Assembly (NCBI GenBank): GCA_002085445.1
Contig: NBMI01000049.1
Coordinates: 1 to 60,126, forward strand
DNA from: Candidatus Parabeggiatoa sp. nov. 2
GTDB lineage: Bacteria; Pseudomonadota; Gammaproteobacteria; Beggiatoales; Beggiatoaceae
Direction of reading: 5' to 3'
Length of the DNA: 60,126 nucleotides
The translations under genes and the position numbers were made by a program. Positions within the stretch are counted from its first letter, which is position 1. Each line of letters opens with the position of its first letter. Below are positions 26,151 to 36,004 of the stretch, piece after piece. Under the pieces are notes generated by a model. It saw only the letters and a program-made list of their open reading frames with translations. It searched no databases and was not told the origin of the DNA.

Positions 26151-27572
26151 GTGTCAACCAAAACATACCAAGCCGGCGTGAAAGAATACCGCGAAACGTA
26201 CTGGGATCCGAATTACACGCCAAAGGATACTGATATTCTGGGGTGTTTTAAAATCACGCCTCAAGAAGGTGTGCCGCGTGAAGAGGCCGCCGCCGCGGTG
26301 GCAGCGGAATCGTCCACCGGGACTTGGACAACGGTGTGGACTGACTTGCTCACCGATTTAGACTATTACAAAGGCCGCGCCTATCGCATCGAGGACGTGC
26401 CGGGCGACGATACTTGTTTTTATGGCTTTGTGGCCTATCCGATTGATTTGTTTGAAGAAGGTTCCGTCGTCAACGTATTCACGTCGTTGGTCGGTAACGT
26501 TTTTGGTTTCAAAGCGTTACGTGCGTTGCGCTTGGAAGATGTGCGTTTTCCGATTTCTTATGTGATGACTTGTGGTGGCCCACCTAACGGTATTCAAGTA
26601 GAGCGTGATCGTTTAAACAAATATGGTCGTAGCCTACTCGGTTGCACCATCAAGCCTAAATTGGGGCTGTCCGCTAAAAACTATGGTCGCGCTGTGTATG
26701 AATGCTTGCGCGGAGGTTTGGACTTTACTAAAGACGATGAGAATGTCAACTCTCAACCCTTTATGCGCTGGCGGCATCGTTTTGAGTATGTGATGGAGGC
26801 CATCGATAAGGCCCAGCAAGAGACGGGTGAACGCAAGGGTCACTATCTCAACGTCACAGCCCCCACGCCCGAAGAAATGTATAAACGTGCTGAATTCGCT
26901 AAAGAATTGGGTGCGCCCATTATCATGCACGACTATCTGACCGGCGGCTTCTGTGCTAATACCGGCTTGGCTAATTGGTGCCGTGATAACGGTATGCTGT
27001 TGCACATTCACCGCGCCATGCATGCCGTTATTGATCGTAATCCACATCATGGTATTCATTTCCGTGTATTGACCAAAGCTTTGCGTCTGTCGGGCGGTGA
27101 TCATTTGCACTCTGGCACGGTCGTGGGCAAGCTGGAAGGTGATCGCGGCGCGACGTTGGGTTGGATCGACACAATGCGCGAGAAATTCATCAAGGAAGAT
27201 CGTAGTCGTGGCATTATGTTTGACCAAGATTGGGGGGCTATGCCGGGTGTGTTCCCAGTGGCCTCCGGCGGTATCCATGTGTGGCACATGCCGGCACTGG
27301 TATCCATTTTTGGTGACGACGCGGTGCTGCAATTTGGTGGTGGTACCTTGGGTCATCCTTGGGGTAACGCGGCCGGTGCCGCCGCTAACCGCGTGGCACT
27401 GGAGGCTTGCGTGGAAGCCCGTAACCAAGGTGTGGAATTAGAAAAGGAAGGCAAGGAAATCCTGACTAACGCTGCCAAGCACAGCCCAGAACTCAAGATG
27501 GCCATGGAAACTTGGAAAGAAATCAAGTTTGAGTTCGATACGGTTGATAAGTTAGACGTTGCCCATAAGTAA
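26151..27572 (+). CDS. cbbL: RuBisCO large subunit, form I
   Basis: 473 residues, GTG start with GGAGG 13 bases upstream. Carboxylates/oxygenates ribulose-1,5-bisphosphate, the CO2-fixing step of the Calvin cycle. Active-site parts are intact: [19 protein letters not shown] with the carbamylated Lys (residue 194 here) and its metal-binding Asp/Glu, [22 protein letters not shown] (loop 6 Lys) and [10 protein letters not shown]. Length and sequence agree with form IA of sulfur-oxidising proteobacteria. cbbS follows 149 bp later, a rather long gap with a stem-loop. Codon use is more GC-rich than the surrounding repeats, as expected of a highly expressed core gene. Divergent CbbR upstream. Confidence 0.98.
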   Translation: MSTKTYQAGVKEYRETYWDPNYTPKDTDILGCFKITPQEGVPREEAAAAVAAESSTGTWTTVWTDLLTDLDYYKGRAYRIEDVPGDDTCFYGFVAYPIDLFEEGSVVNVFTSLVGNVFGFKALRALRLEDVRFPISYVMTCGGPPNGIQVERDRLNKYGRSLLGCTIKPKLGLSAKNYGRAVYECLRGGLDFTKDDENVNSQPFMRWRHRFEYVMEAIDKAQQETGERKGHYLNVTAPTPEEMYKRAEFAKELGAPIIMHDYLTGGFCANTGLANWCRDNGMLLHIHRAMHAVIDRNPHHGIHFRVLTKALRLSGGDHLHSGTVVGKLEGDRGATLGWIDTMREKFIKEDRSRGIMFDQDWGAMPGVFPVASGGIHVWHMPALVSIFGDDAVLQFGGGTLGHPWGNAAGAAANRVALEACVEARNQGVELEKEGKEILTNAAKHSPELKMAMETWKEIKFEFDTVDKLDVAHK

Positions 27573-27721
27573 TTTCCCCTCTCCCCATACCCTCTCCCCA
27601 CCCCTCTCCCAACGGAGAGGGAGTCTAATTAACAATTAATTATTAACAATTAATAATTAATTATTAGAAAAGGTGAGGGGTATTTTTTACCATCATCTAT
27701 CAGTTTTTAAGGATTTACTAA
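27573..27721 (+). promoter_or_regulatory. cbbL-cbbS spacer with stem-loop
   Basis: CCCTCTCC-CAAC-GGAGAGGG forms an 8-bp GC-rich stem at about 27602-27621. Next comes a tract of AATTAATTATTAACAATTA words and then AAGGA before cbbS. The stem could cause partial termination or mRNA processing between the two subunit genes, or be an inserted repeat. Confidence 0.45.
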
Positions 27722-28081
27722 ATGAGTGAAGTACAAGACTACCAATCCAGTTTAAGTAATCCCAACAGCCGCAAGTTTGAGACGTTCTCCTACTTGCCAG
27801 AGATGGGCAGCGAGGACATCTACAAACAAGTCAAATTCATCGTCAGCAAAGGTTGGAATCCGGCGGTTGAACACACCGAGCCGGAAAATTCCTTTGATCA
27901 TTACTGGTATATGTGGAAGTTACCCATGTTTGGCGAAACGGATGTGGACAAGATTTTGGCTGAAGCGGACGCATGCCACAAGGCTCATCCCGTCCATCAT
28001 GTACGTCTCGTCGGCTATGATAACTTTAAGCAATCTCAAGGTGCAGCGATGGTTATCTATCGGGGGCCTCTGACGGCTTAA
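27722..28081 (+). CDS. cbbS: RuBisCO small subunit, form I
   Basis: 119 residues, AAGGA upstream of the ATG. Recognised by [10 protein letters not shown] near the start, [32 protein letters not shown] and [19 protein letters not shown] near the end. Forms the L8S8 holoenzyme with CbbL. Normal length for a form IA small subunit. Terminator-like stem follows the stop. No carboxysome genes (csoS, pdu-like shell) are seen next to it, which suggests the enzyme is cytosolic. Confidence 0.97.
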   Translation: MSEVQDYQSSLSNPNSRKFETFSYLPEMGSEDIYKQVKFIVSKGWNPAVEHTEPENSFDHYWYMWKLPMFGETDVDKILAEADACHKAHPVHHVRLVGYDNFKQSQGAAMVIYRGPLTA

Positions 28082-28099
28082 GCGGTGTCGTGTCGCCTC

Positions 28100-28131
28100 G
28101 CCCCTGCCCGGTCCGCTGGGTGGGGGTTTTT
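28100..28131 (+). terminator. Terminator after cbbS
   Basis: CCCCTGCCC pairs imperfectly with GGGTGGGGG and is followed by TTTTT, 20 bases after the cbbS stop. Confidence 0.6.
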
Positions 28132-28867
28132 GGTTTTATACTGCATGCCAAACTAGGCAAAAGTTTTTGCATCGCTCCAACTTTTGCCTGGAACATAAGT
28201 TGCGTTTTTTACACACCCCTTGCCCCTTTCAACAGATTAATTTCGCCCAAAGCCCAAAGCCAGGGGCGTTGCCCCCTGGCTATATTAATATCGCCCCGTT
28301 GGGGCTAACTTGTTAACCTCTATTAGCCCCTTCGGTAAGTATTATTAAATATTAATCTCGTACCAAAGGGGCTGACTTTAAAATCTCTATTAGCCCTGAA
28401 GGGGCGTATTATTAAAGCCAGTGTAACTACCTGGATCCGGTTAAATTATTTTTATGAAAATCTATAGCAGATAAAAAACTCAAATATTAAACTTAAAAAC
28501 GCCATTTATTCCCAAAATACGTTGTACTTTCAGTAGAATTTTCTGTTATTTGTATGTGCAGGGATAAGGGGCCTATTACGCTGCGCCAAGGCGCCCTATA
28601 CATAAAATGTGTTTCAACCCAAAATGGGTATAACCAGCGTTGCGATATCACAAAACCGTGTTCGATGCAAAAGTTGTTTTGCCTCGAATATTTGTCCACC
28701 AATCTGAAAACTGAAGCTGTCCTCGTACATAGACATAATCAAAATGAAGCTCGAAAACATCATCCACCCCCTGAGGAACTTTTGAGTCAATGTAATAGCC
28801 CCTTACCAATTACCACAATTACCAATTACCGATTACCACAATTACCAATTACCCAAACGACATAACA
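28132..28867. repeat. Repeats between cbbS and the ParA-like gene
   Basis: 28250-28420 carries AGCCAGGGGC / ATTAATATCGCCCCGTTGGG units and variants, inverted relative to 23.7 kb. 28148-28190 has a GGCAAAAGTTTTTGC stem. 28800-28855 is a tandem run of ATTACCA words. No credible gene. Confidence 0.65.
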
Positions 28868-29488
28868 ATGGTTACAGTCATTGGTAATCTCAAAGGAGGT
28901 TCAGGCAAAAGTACGGTAACGTTTAATCTGGCGCTGTGGTTGGTACAAGCCGGCAAAACGGTACTCGCCTACGATCTTGATTTACAACGTACCCTAAGCG
29001 ACGTGGTACAAGTGCGCCAAGAAGAAGGCTATGAGCCGCCACTGACGGTATATACCGACTTAAACCTGCCGAAACATTTTCAATATGAAGCAGTGATGGA
29101 TGTCGGTACCGGCAATATGGCGCTTATGAAGCGTGCCCTCTCGTTGGCCGATCGGGTAGTGGTGCCAGTTGTCCCAAGTCAAGCGGATATTTGGTCTACC
29201 CAACGGTTTTTGTACTTTATTGCCAGCGAGGTTAGAGGAAAACCGCCAGAAATCTCAATGTTTATCAACCGTGCCGATACGCACTCGTCTATCCGTGAAT
29301 CCGAGCAAGCTTATCAAGCTTTAACGACTTTACCGGGTGTGAAAGTTCTAGATATCCGCCTACATCAGCGTGTCGTCTACCGACGTTCATTCAGTGAAGG
29401 ATTGGCCGTGTTTGAATTAGAGCCATCTGGTAAAGCCACGAAAGAGTTTGAAAAATTGGCCAAGTTACTTTATTCGTCAAGCGGTTGA
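28868..29488 (+). CDS. ParA/MinD-family ATPase, orphan
   Basis: 206 residues. Deviant Walker A KGGSGKST (10-17), switch I DLDLQRTLSD, switch II/Walker B MDVGTGN, and VPSQADIWST typical of short ParA proteins. Such ATPases position plasmids, chromosomes or protein cargo on the nucleoid. No parB, parC or centromere-like array follows, and no McdB partner is seen. Position 0.8 kb after cbbS recalls McdA, which spaces carboxysomes in cbb/cso operons, but shell genes are absent, so that link is weak. No clear ribosome-binding site precedes the ATG; the start is chosen because the core strand begins there. Confidence 0.8.
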   Translation: MVTVIGNLKGGSGKSTVTFNLALWLVQAGKTVLAYDLDLQRTLSDVVQVRQEEGYEPPLTVYTDLNLPKHFQYEAVMDVGTGNMALMKRALSLADRVVVPVVPSQADIWSTQRFLYFIASEVRGKPPEISMFINRADTHSSIRESEQAYQALTTLPGVKVLDIRLHQRVVYRRSFSEGLAVFELEPSGKATKEFEKLAKLLYSSSG

Positions 29489-30001
29489 CTGGAAAAAAGT
29501 CCCTATAGATGTTCATAAAAATAATTTCACTCCTTTAATAATACTCCCCGACCGATCTCATAGAGATTTTAAAGTCAACCCCTTTAGTACGATATTAATA
29601 TAGCCAAGGGGCAACGCCCCTGGCTTTGAGTTTATTTTTCTGAAAATCTATAGATAAGCAAAAGTCCCCTAAAGGGGACTAAATACATTTTCACCTTTTT
29701 CAAGTGCGTTCCTTCGGCACAGGTTCAGTTCAATGCACAATTGAGTGATTATGTGCTGATATACTGTGAACTGGTGAAGATTCGTTGTTTCGGGAATGAA
29801 CTAGGCGATTTCCCGAAACCGAAAAAGTCCAAATCCAAGCCGTGTGCAGTATACATCCAATCATATCAAGCACTTGAGTCAAATGAGCCGTATAATTGTT
29901 GTTACCTATTGATATTTAAGTTATTTACAGATAACTAAACCAGTGCCGTTTCTTCCGTATATTACCGAAAAACGGTGAACGATACACTGAACACAGAAAC
30001 G
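29489..30001. other. Gap between ParA-like and LysM genes
   Basis: 29575-29630 has one AGCCCCTTTAGTACG/GGGGCAACGCCCC repeat. A 65-codon frame at 29741-29938 has no recognisable motif and is not called. Nothing else seen. Confidence 0.4.
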
Positions 30002-30620
30002 TTAACAATCTTTTTCAAGAAAAGCACGATTAACCCATCCCTCTATGCCTTTGTATTTGACAGGCACCCAGCGCGACTTTTTAATATCTAGTTCAGCCCC
30101 AGTTATTATGATTTCAGTACCATTATGCAAAATGGCCCCCACCCTTTGAGATTTCACAATCGGCTTAGAACGTATCCAAAGCACATCATTGGCTGGTACC
30201 TTAACAACGCGGTAATAACAAGGGCTAGGTGGAGATATCCGCAAACGTTGCCCCACGAACAAGCTGTAAGGCGGTTGTAATTGGTTCCATTTGGCTATCT
30301 CTTTGACACTGTGCTTGTAGCGTTGGGAGAGACTGAACAGCGTTTCTCTAAAATCTACCGTGTGATAATTCGACTCGTCGGCCGCCATAGCGCGTAATTG
30401 ACAATCTTTTTTAAGATAGCCACGATTAACCCACCCTTCGATATCCTTGTACTTGATAGGCACCCAGCGCGATTTTCCAATTTGGATATCAGGCCCGGTG
30501 AATTGGATTTTCGTCCCATTAGACTCAATAATCACAAACGTCGGCCGCAACAGCCACGGGTAGTTGGCACACCACTAACAAGCCCACAGTGAGTGTTAAA
30601 AATAGTTTGAGAGACTTCAT
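30002..30620 (-). pseudogene. Exported SH3 - LysM - SH3 protein, frame broken after signal peptide
   Basis: On the minus strand ATG at 30620 begins a clean signal peptide (MKSLKLFLTLTVGLLVVCQL, cleaved after AVAA) that stops in frame after about 30 residues. The remainder continues in another frame from about 30555: end of a first SH3b domain (SRWVPIKYKDIEGWVNRGYL), a LysM domain (YHTVDFRETLFSLSQRYKHS ... LFVGQRLRI) and a second SH3b domain (VLWIRSKPIV ... SRWVPVKYKGIEGWVNRAFL). The first SH3b lacks its opening strands, so a deletion with frame change removed the junction. Intact relatives would bind peptidoglycan in the periplasm. Sequencing error alone would not explain the missing residues. 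Confidence 0.75.
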
Positions 30621-31158
30621 TGACTTATCCTTTATTATCAAATAATTACAATATACCCTTCACCCCGATCCAAGCATCCAAACTTTAGTTTAGCAAGCAT
30701 CCTTAAGACAACGCCCTTAAATCCGTCCAAAAGATAAAGCGTTAGTCATAAATATACCGATTCACTTATATTAACAAACCTTACCAATAACATTCCTTTC
30801 CGTCAAGTGAATCTACCAAAGGCCATCGATTCATTTTGCCAGACACCAGCAAAATACAATCCTTATTTGCTTAGTTCTCGCAAAAATTTTCAGTTGTCAA
30901 TCCATATCGATCCTATGTACTGAACCCCCGACAGGCCGCTTGATGACAAATCATAAGGACTCTTTTAAAGAAAAACAACCCTCGCCGCAAAAATTTGGCA
31001 GGACTCAATAATCCGTCCAAACATAAGAAAGGCCGTCGTCCAAACCTAAGGAAGGCCGGAGTCCAAACTTTAGTTTGGCAGTGCCAAAGAATGTTTGACA
31101 GTGCCAAGTCAAAACTGACCTGTTACCCGTCAATAGAACATTGACAGAGTACTAGTCA
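30621..31158. other. Gap, AT-rich then palindromic
   Basis: No gene seen. GTCCAAAC...TTTAGTTTGG-type words lie near 30680 and 31060-31085. The rest has no clear structure. Confidence 0.4.
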
Positions 31159-31952
31159 ATTGGGGGCCATGCTGACGCTTGAAACAGATCATATTTTATC
31201 AAGAGTGAACAGTGCCAAAAGTGTCGGCCACGAAAACTATATAGATATTCAGATAATTAATTTAGTCTCCTTTAGGAGACTTGAGCTTTCAGACATTGGC
31301 AGCCGCGCCTGGAAGACATTTTTCATTAGAATTGGGGGCCATGCTAACGCTTGAAACCGATCGTATTTTCCCGAGAGTGAACGGTGCCAGAAATGTCGGC
31401 AGGATAAGCTTTCTACAACGGACTGGACTGGGAAGCAACCCACGTCAATTGGGGGCCATGCTAACGCTTGAAACCGATCGTATTTTCCCGAGAGTGAACG
31501 GTGCCAGAAATATCGGCCTCTTTACTTTTGACAAAACGGGACTGGGGAGCAACCCACGTCAATTGGGGGCCATGCTAACGCTTGAAACCGATCGTATTTT
31601 CTCGATAGTGAACGATGCCAGAAATGTCGGCAGGATAAGCTTTCTACAACGGACTGGACTGGGAAGCAACCCTCGTCAATTGTGGGCCATGTTGACACTT
31701 GAAACCTCGCGTATTTTCCCGATAGTGAACAGTGCCAAAAGTGTCGGCCACGAAAACTATATAGATATTCAGATAATTAATTTAGTCTCCTTTAGGAGAC
31801 TTGAGCTTTCAGACATTGGCAGCCGCGCATTAGAATTGGGGGCCATGCTAACACTTGAAACAGATCATATTTTATCAAGAGTGAACGATGCCAGAAGTGT
31901 CGGCCACGAAAGTTATATAGATATTCAGATAATTAGAGTTGTCCGAAAATAA
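31159..31952. repeat. Six-copy tandem repeat with conserved reading frame
   Basis: The core ATTGGGGGCCATGCTAACGC begins at 31159, 31331, 31448, 31562, 31679 and 31835. From the second copy the spacings are 117, 114, 117 and 156 bp, all multiples of three, and one frame stays open from 31281 to 31952 (223 codons) with repeats of LGAMLTLETDRIF, VNGARNVG and TGLGSNPRQ. Two tail types alternate: GGATAAGCTTTCTACAACGG and CACGAAAACTATATAGATAT. At least eight more single copies lie at 45.0-55.4 kb, mostly outside any gene. Coding status is unproven; no ribosome-binding site is evident. Confidence 0.8.
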
Positions 31953-32578
31953 GGGTTTTATTAATTTAACTCTTTGTTTTTATTATGTTCATAAAAATAA
32001 GGATCGAAGAAAAATTAATTTCCCCCTTGACTAGGTACAGTGCCCTTTAGGGTACTTGAGCTTTTAGATGTTGGCGGAAGTTATTTTTTGGCTGATCCTA
32101 ATTTGGCCGAATACGCAGATTCGCCCCGACGGACGCTGTGTAGGGGCTTTCCAAAGTGTTCGCCCCTTTGAAAATAATTATCTGAAACACTATATTTATA
32201 TATATAGGACTTACGCACTAATCAAAGTAACAAATTGATTTTCTTGAAAATAACGTGAGCTCGACTTATTTTTCTTAGCAGTTATATAAATGTTATATTA
32301 ATCAATTGGTTGAAAATAATTAGTCGATTAATATTTTTTGACAAGTAAACCCTTAACATTAATATGTTAATAACTCTTTAATTGTGGGCCATAGAGTGTT
32401 AGAGTCAAGTATTGGTTGTTTAGATAAGTTTTTTACTGATTGATTTAAAAGTCATTATAAATAACTATTTGAGAGAATTAATAATTTATATAAGTCACTG
32501 ATATTTAAAGTCGAACTCACGTTAATAAATTAACCCAATCTTTTTTTGAGCTAACTCCTTTTGAAACAGTGAAAAATC
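31953..32578. repeat. Gap with GTGCCCTTTAGGGTACTT unit
   Basis: 32020-32100 is related to the duplicated units at 35661-35879 (CCCTTGACTAGGTACAGTGC, CTTTAGGGTACTTGAGC). The remainder (32160-32560) is AT-rich; CGAACTCACGTTAATAA at 32510 recurs at 40757. No gene. Confidence 0.5.
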
Positions 32579-33044
32579 GTGAAACCCAAGGTTTATATTG
32601 AAACAAGCGTTCCCAGCTATCTAACAGCTTGGCGCAGTCCTGATTTGGTGATGGCTGCCAATCAAGAAACAACTAAAGAATGGTGGGACCATAAAGAGCA
32701 ATTTGACTTATTTGTGTCGGCTTTAGTTATTCAAGAAGTCAGTGCTGGTGATCCAAATGCGGCAGCGTTTAGAAAAATTGGAAGGCATTCCAGAGGTTGA
32801 AGTCACAGAGGAAGTAGAAACTTTTGCCGGTGAGTTATTGAAAAGGATTCCTCTTCCACAAAAAGCAAAGATTGACGCTTTGCATATTGCTGTTGCAACA
32901 ATTGGTGGTATGGATTACTTGCTGACTTGGAATTGTACCCATATAGCCAATGCGACTCTTCGTCCCAAAATAGAAGCACTATGCCGAGAATTTGGCTATG
33001 AGCCACCAACCATTTGTACGCCACAAGAATTACGCGAGGTGTGA
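32579..33044 (+). pseudogene. PIN-domain (VapC-like) toxin, frameshifted
   Basis: Starts at GTG 32579: KPKVYIETSVPSYL gives the first PIN strand with its Asp/Glu, then ALVIQEVSAGDPNAA. The frame is lost near 32762 and picked up one frame over: QRLEKLEGIPEVEV, then KAKIDALHIAVATIGGMDYL with the second acidic cluster and LTWNCTHIANA. The two halves join perfectly if one or two bases are restored, so the lesion is recent or is a sequencing error. PIN toxins cut RNA. The next small gene is its usual partner in cyanobacteria and sulfur bacteria. Confidence 0.8.
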
Positions 33045-33047
33045 ACA

Positions 33048-33236
33048 ATGTGGAAAGATACGATTATAGAAGAAATTCAAAAATATCGAGATGAATATGC
33101 CAAAAAAATCAACTATGACCTGGGTATGATTTGTCAAGATATTAGACAGAAACAAGGTCAGGGGGGACGACGTGTTGTTACTTTGAAAGCACGTCCAGTG
33201 AAGCAAACTCCAAAAGCTGTGTTGTACCCTGAATAA
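33048..33236 (+). CDS. Small conserved partner of the PIN toxin
   Basis: 62 residues: MWKDTIIEEIQKYRDEYAKK, NYDLGMICQDIRQKQGQGGR and a basic C-terminus. This short type is often found directly after PIN genes of the preceding kind, where it is presumed to be the antitoxin. It starts three bases after the PIN stop, so the two are co-transcribed and probably coupled. Toxin-first order is the reverse of most VapBC loci. The role is inferred from context. Confidence 0.65.
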   Translation: MWKDTIIEEIQKYRDEYAKKINYDLGMICQDIRQKQGQGGRRVVTLKARPVKQTPKAVLYPE

Positions 33237-33774
33237 CAACAGCGTAACATGGATTGACTCGTTTCCAACGTCTTCGTTGGGAAGAACTGAAGCAACGCTC
33301 TGTGTAATTTCCCTGATTATAACGGATGAAAGTTGATAGCTTATCAACGCGCCAACCCCGAAGGGGCCTGAATATGAATAGCCTTAAGAAAGAACCTGGG
33401 GAAGGCAATAAGGCCTCAACCCCGTAGGGGTTGAATATGAATAGCCACAGGTGCAACCTGTGGAAAAGCCGTGGAGGGCCCCAACCCCGTAGGGGTTGAA
33501 TATGAATAGCCACAGGTGCAACCTGTGGAAGGGCCGTGGAGGGCCCCAACCCCGTAGGGGTTGAATGTGAATATGGAATTAAAAGAGGGTGAAAAAAAAC
33601 GAACAAAATAAACCCATATTTAACACCCCAGCCACAACCCCGAAGGGGTTGAAGCATCAAAAATGCTAAAATCCACAGGTTTCACTAATGCTATTCACAT
33701 TCAAATAACGTGGTGCTTTACTAACTCTTGGCTTGCTGCCAAAGAAATTATTTTTATGAAAAACTATAGTACCC
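33237..33774. repeat. CAACCCCGTAGGGGTTGAAT repeat cluster
   Basis: About five units between 33345 and 33660, each CAACCCCGTAGGGG-TTGAATATGAATAGCC followed by ACAGGTGCAACCTGTGG, a double-hairpin repeat. Others occur at 39.3 and 59.0 kb. In two known cases in this window the repeat is either inserted in a gene (39.3 kb) or itself interrupted (59.1 kb). Confidence 0.8.
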
Positions 33775-33954
33775 AATACCCCGGTAGAAATTTTTCTTGA
33801 CTGTAGTGCCATCTATTATGATGTGCAGGTTCTCAAAAACATTGAGCAACACTTTTTTGCCATTCAGAATCAGCAAGAAAAACCAAACAGTTATATTTCA
33901 ATACCGACAACGAGCCTCTCCAAAAACATCGAACTGTCCCATTCCCGTATTTAA
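33775..33954 (+). pseudogene. Orphan coding fragment, unknown
   Basis: A 60-codon frame without a start (33775-33954) reads TPVEIFLDCSAIYYDVQVLK ... IEQHFFAIQNQQ with protein-like composition, ending in a stop. Upstream is repeat DNA. It looks like the body of a truncated gene. I do not recognise the family. The overlapping 125-codon frame at 33797-34174 is less protein-like. Confidence 0.35.
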
Positions 33955-34194
33955 ATATGGGTTTGATCAAGCGTCGGAGATGGGTTTTGCGTTGCGAAAC
34001 CTATATTATTTTTCGTTCCATTTCCTTGGGTTGGGAATGCCTTCAGCGACGCTCAGCGTCGCACAACACAAGCGTAGGGTGGCAGAGCAAAATCCACCCA
34101 CCTCGGGAATTTGTACCTTATCTCCTAAACTACAAACTATTAAATGTTCTTATAACGTCGTCAAACACCTCTAAAACAGGTGAACAAAATTATT

Positions 34195-35392
34195 ATGAAG
34201 ATGAAAAAATGCCCCGTCTGTGAATTTTCAGTAAAAGACAATGCGACGATTTGCCCTCAGTGCAAATGGGCTATCAAATATTTTTTGAGCATGACTCAGT
34301 CAGTACAAAGCCGAACTGGAAAAAGCCCGACAAGCGTGGCAAGCTCAACAGAGGACTGAGCCGCCGGAGTTAAAACGAGATATTTTTGAATATCCTGAAG
34401 AATTTAAAGAGAGAGTGGAAAAAAATGGCCCTTATTTAGCGGGAACAGCGACTTTGTTGAAGGATCAATATGAGGTCGTCAAGGAGCTTTTTCCGATTGA
34501 AATCCAATGGGAAGCGTAGTTCGCCCCTTTTAAGTTGAGAACAACAGATTGGGAAATTCCTGCCAAACGTGATATTGCTCGCGCCTTGTATCAAGAAAGT
34601 CCAACCCATCCAGTTTTTGTCAATTTCGTCGTCAACACAGGGGATAAGGTTCAAGTATCTTCCTTGGCAGTACAAGGGCTTGGGCAAGTGTTTACCTTGT
34701 CTAATGAAATGGCAAATGGAAAACGTTTTCAATTCGAGGTGATTTTTGCTGAAGATCAAGGAATAAAGGTCAAGCGTGAGCAAAAAGACGCTTTTTACGA
34801 GACAGAAGACTTAGGCAATGGCGTGACACTAGAAATGGTGTTTATTCCAGCAGGGACTTTTATGATGGGTTCGTCTGCAAGTGAACAAGATAGAAGTAGC
34901 AATGAAGGCCCACAACATCAAGTCACAATAGAAGAAGGCTTTTATATGGGCAAATATCCCGTCACACAGGCCCAATATGAAGCAGTAATGGGGAATAATC
35001 CGTCCCACAGAAAAGGGAAGCATCGCCCTGTCGAAAATGTTTCATGGGATGAAGCGGTGGCATTTTGTAAGAAACTGTCTGAACGGACGGGTAAAACTTA
35101 TCGTTTACCCAGTGAAGCCGAATGGGAATATAGTTGTCGTGCCGGTACGACGACTCCTTATTATTTTGGTGAGGTGATTAAATCGCAGTGGGCGAACTGT
35201 AGGTCAGAAAATCAATATGAATATGAACAGCGGACGGAGGTAGGCTGCTTTCCACCCAATGCCTTTGGACTATACGATATGCACGGGAATGTTTGGGAAT
35301 GGTGTGCTGATCCTTACTATGACAATTATGAGGGGGCACCCTCCGATGGCAGCGTGTGGAACGAGGCAATGCCACACAGTTTGCGGAATTAG
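34195..35392 (+). pseudogene. Zinc-ribbon - FGE-sulfatase protein, multiply broken
   Basis: ATG at 34195 starts a zinc ribbon (CPVCEFSVKDNATICPQCKW). A frameshift near 34310 leads to ELEKARQAWQAQQ, an amber stop interrupts at 34517-34519 (after IEIQWEA), and the same frame continues through a linker into a formylglycine-generating-enzyme-like domain (about 34800-35392): LEMVFIPAGTFMMGS, EGPQHQVTIEEGFYMGKYPV, PVENVSWDEAVAFC, YRLPSEAEWEYSCRAG, FGLYDMHGNVWEWC. It stops at SVWNEAM..., before the RGGSW...R...GFR end that completes the fold. The missing C-terminus is where diversity-generating retroelements write variation in such proteins. No reverse transcriptase is in the window. Presumed dead gene. 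Confidence 0.8.
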
Positions 35393-35874
35393 AAACAAAT
35401 AATCCCCCCCGCCTTTGGTAAAGCCGTCGTCTAATAGCTGAAGTGCCCTAAAGGGCACTGAAGACTCAATAGGAGGAACCTTCAGACTTTTTTTAATTGA
35501 ATTGTGAATTGTGAATTGTGAATTATCACCATTCGCTTAATCCTCCTACACTCGCTCACACAATAGCAACCAAATCTGCTTTAGGGACGTAGCAGCAAAT
35601 AACTTACTTACGCAATAAACGGCGACAGATACTATCCCTTTAAGGATAGAAAAAAAATTAACTTCCCCCTTAACTGGGTTCAGTGCCCTTTAGGGTACTT
35701 TAGCTTTTAGACAATGTTGGCGGAAAATTTTTAGCCGATCCTAAAAAGATAGCATATGTATCGCGTATACTTCCCCCTTAACTGGGTTCAGTGCCCTTTA
35801 GGGTACTTTAGCTTTTAGACAACTGTTGGCGGAAAATTTTTAGCCGATCCTAAAAAGATAGCATATGTATCGCG
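35393..35874. repeat. Tandem duplication of about 108 bp
   Basis: 35661-35768 and 35769-35879 are near-identical (ACTTCCCCCTTAACTGGGTT ... GCATATGTATCGCGTATAC); the second has one extra base. Each contains the palindromic GTGCCCTTTAGGGTACTT. GTGAATT runs occur at 35500-35525. No gene. Confidence 0.75.
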
Positions 35875-36004
35875 TATACTGAACACTGCTATAAACTGAG
35901 CCTTTCTGTCATTTCGACTCAAGGAGAAATCTTATAAAAAACCGCTACAAGACTTCTCGCTTCGCTATGACAAAAGCGCAAGTTGTGACAGTGTAAAGTC
36001 TATA
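35875..36004. mobile_element. GTCATTTCGA-family MITE, copy D
   Basis: Ends TATACTGAACACTGCTATAA and GCAAGTTGTGACAGTGTAAA, with GTCATTTCGACTCAAGGAGA inside. It follows the GTATAC end of the tandem repeat, again at a TATA site. Confidence 0.6.

Noticed and set aside
26634..27428. 264-codon minus-strand frame opposite cbbL
   Set aside because: Antisense to a fully recognised RuBisCO large subunit; codon-bias artefact.
29741..29938. 65-codon frame after the ParA-like gene
   Set aside because: No start signal or motif; may be a relic but cannot be supported.
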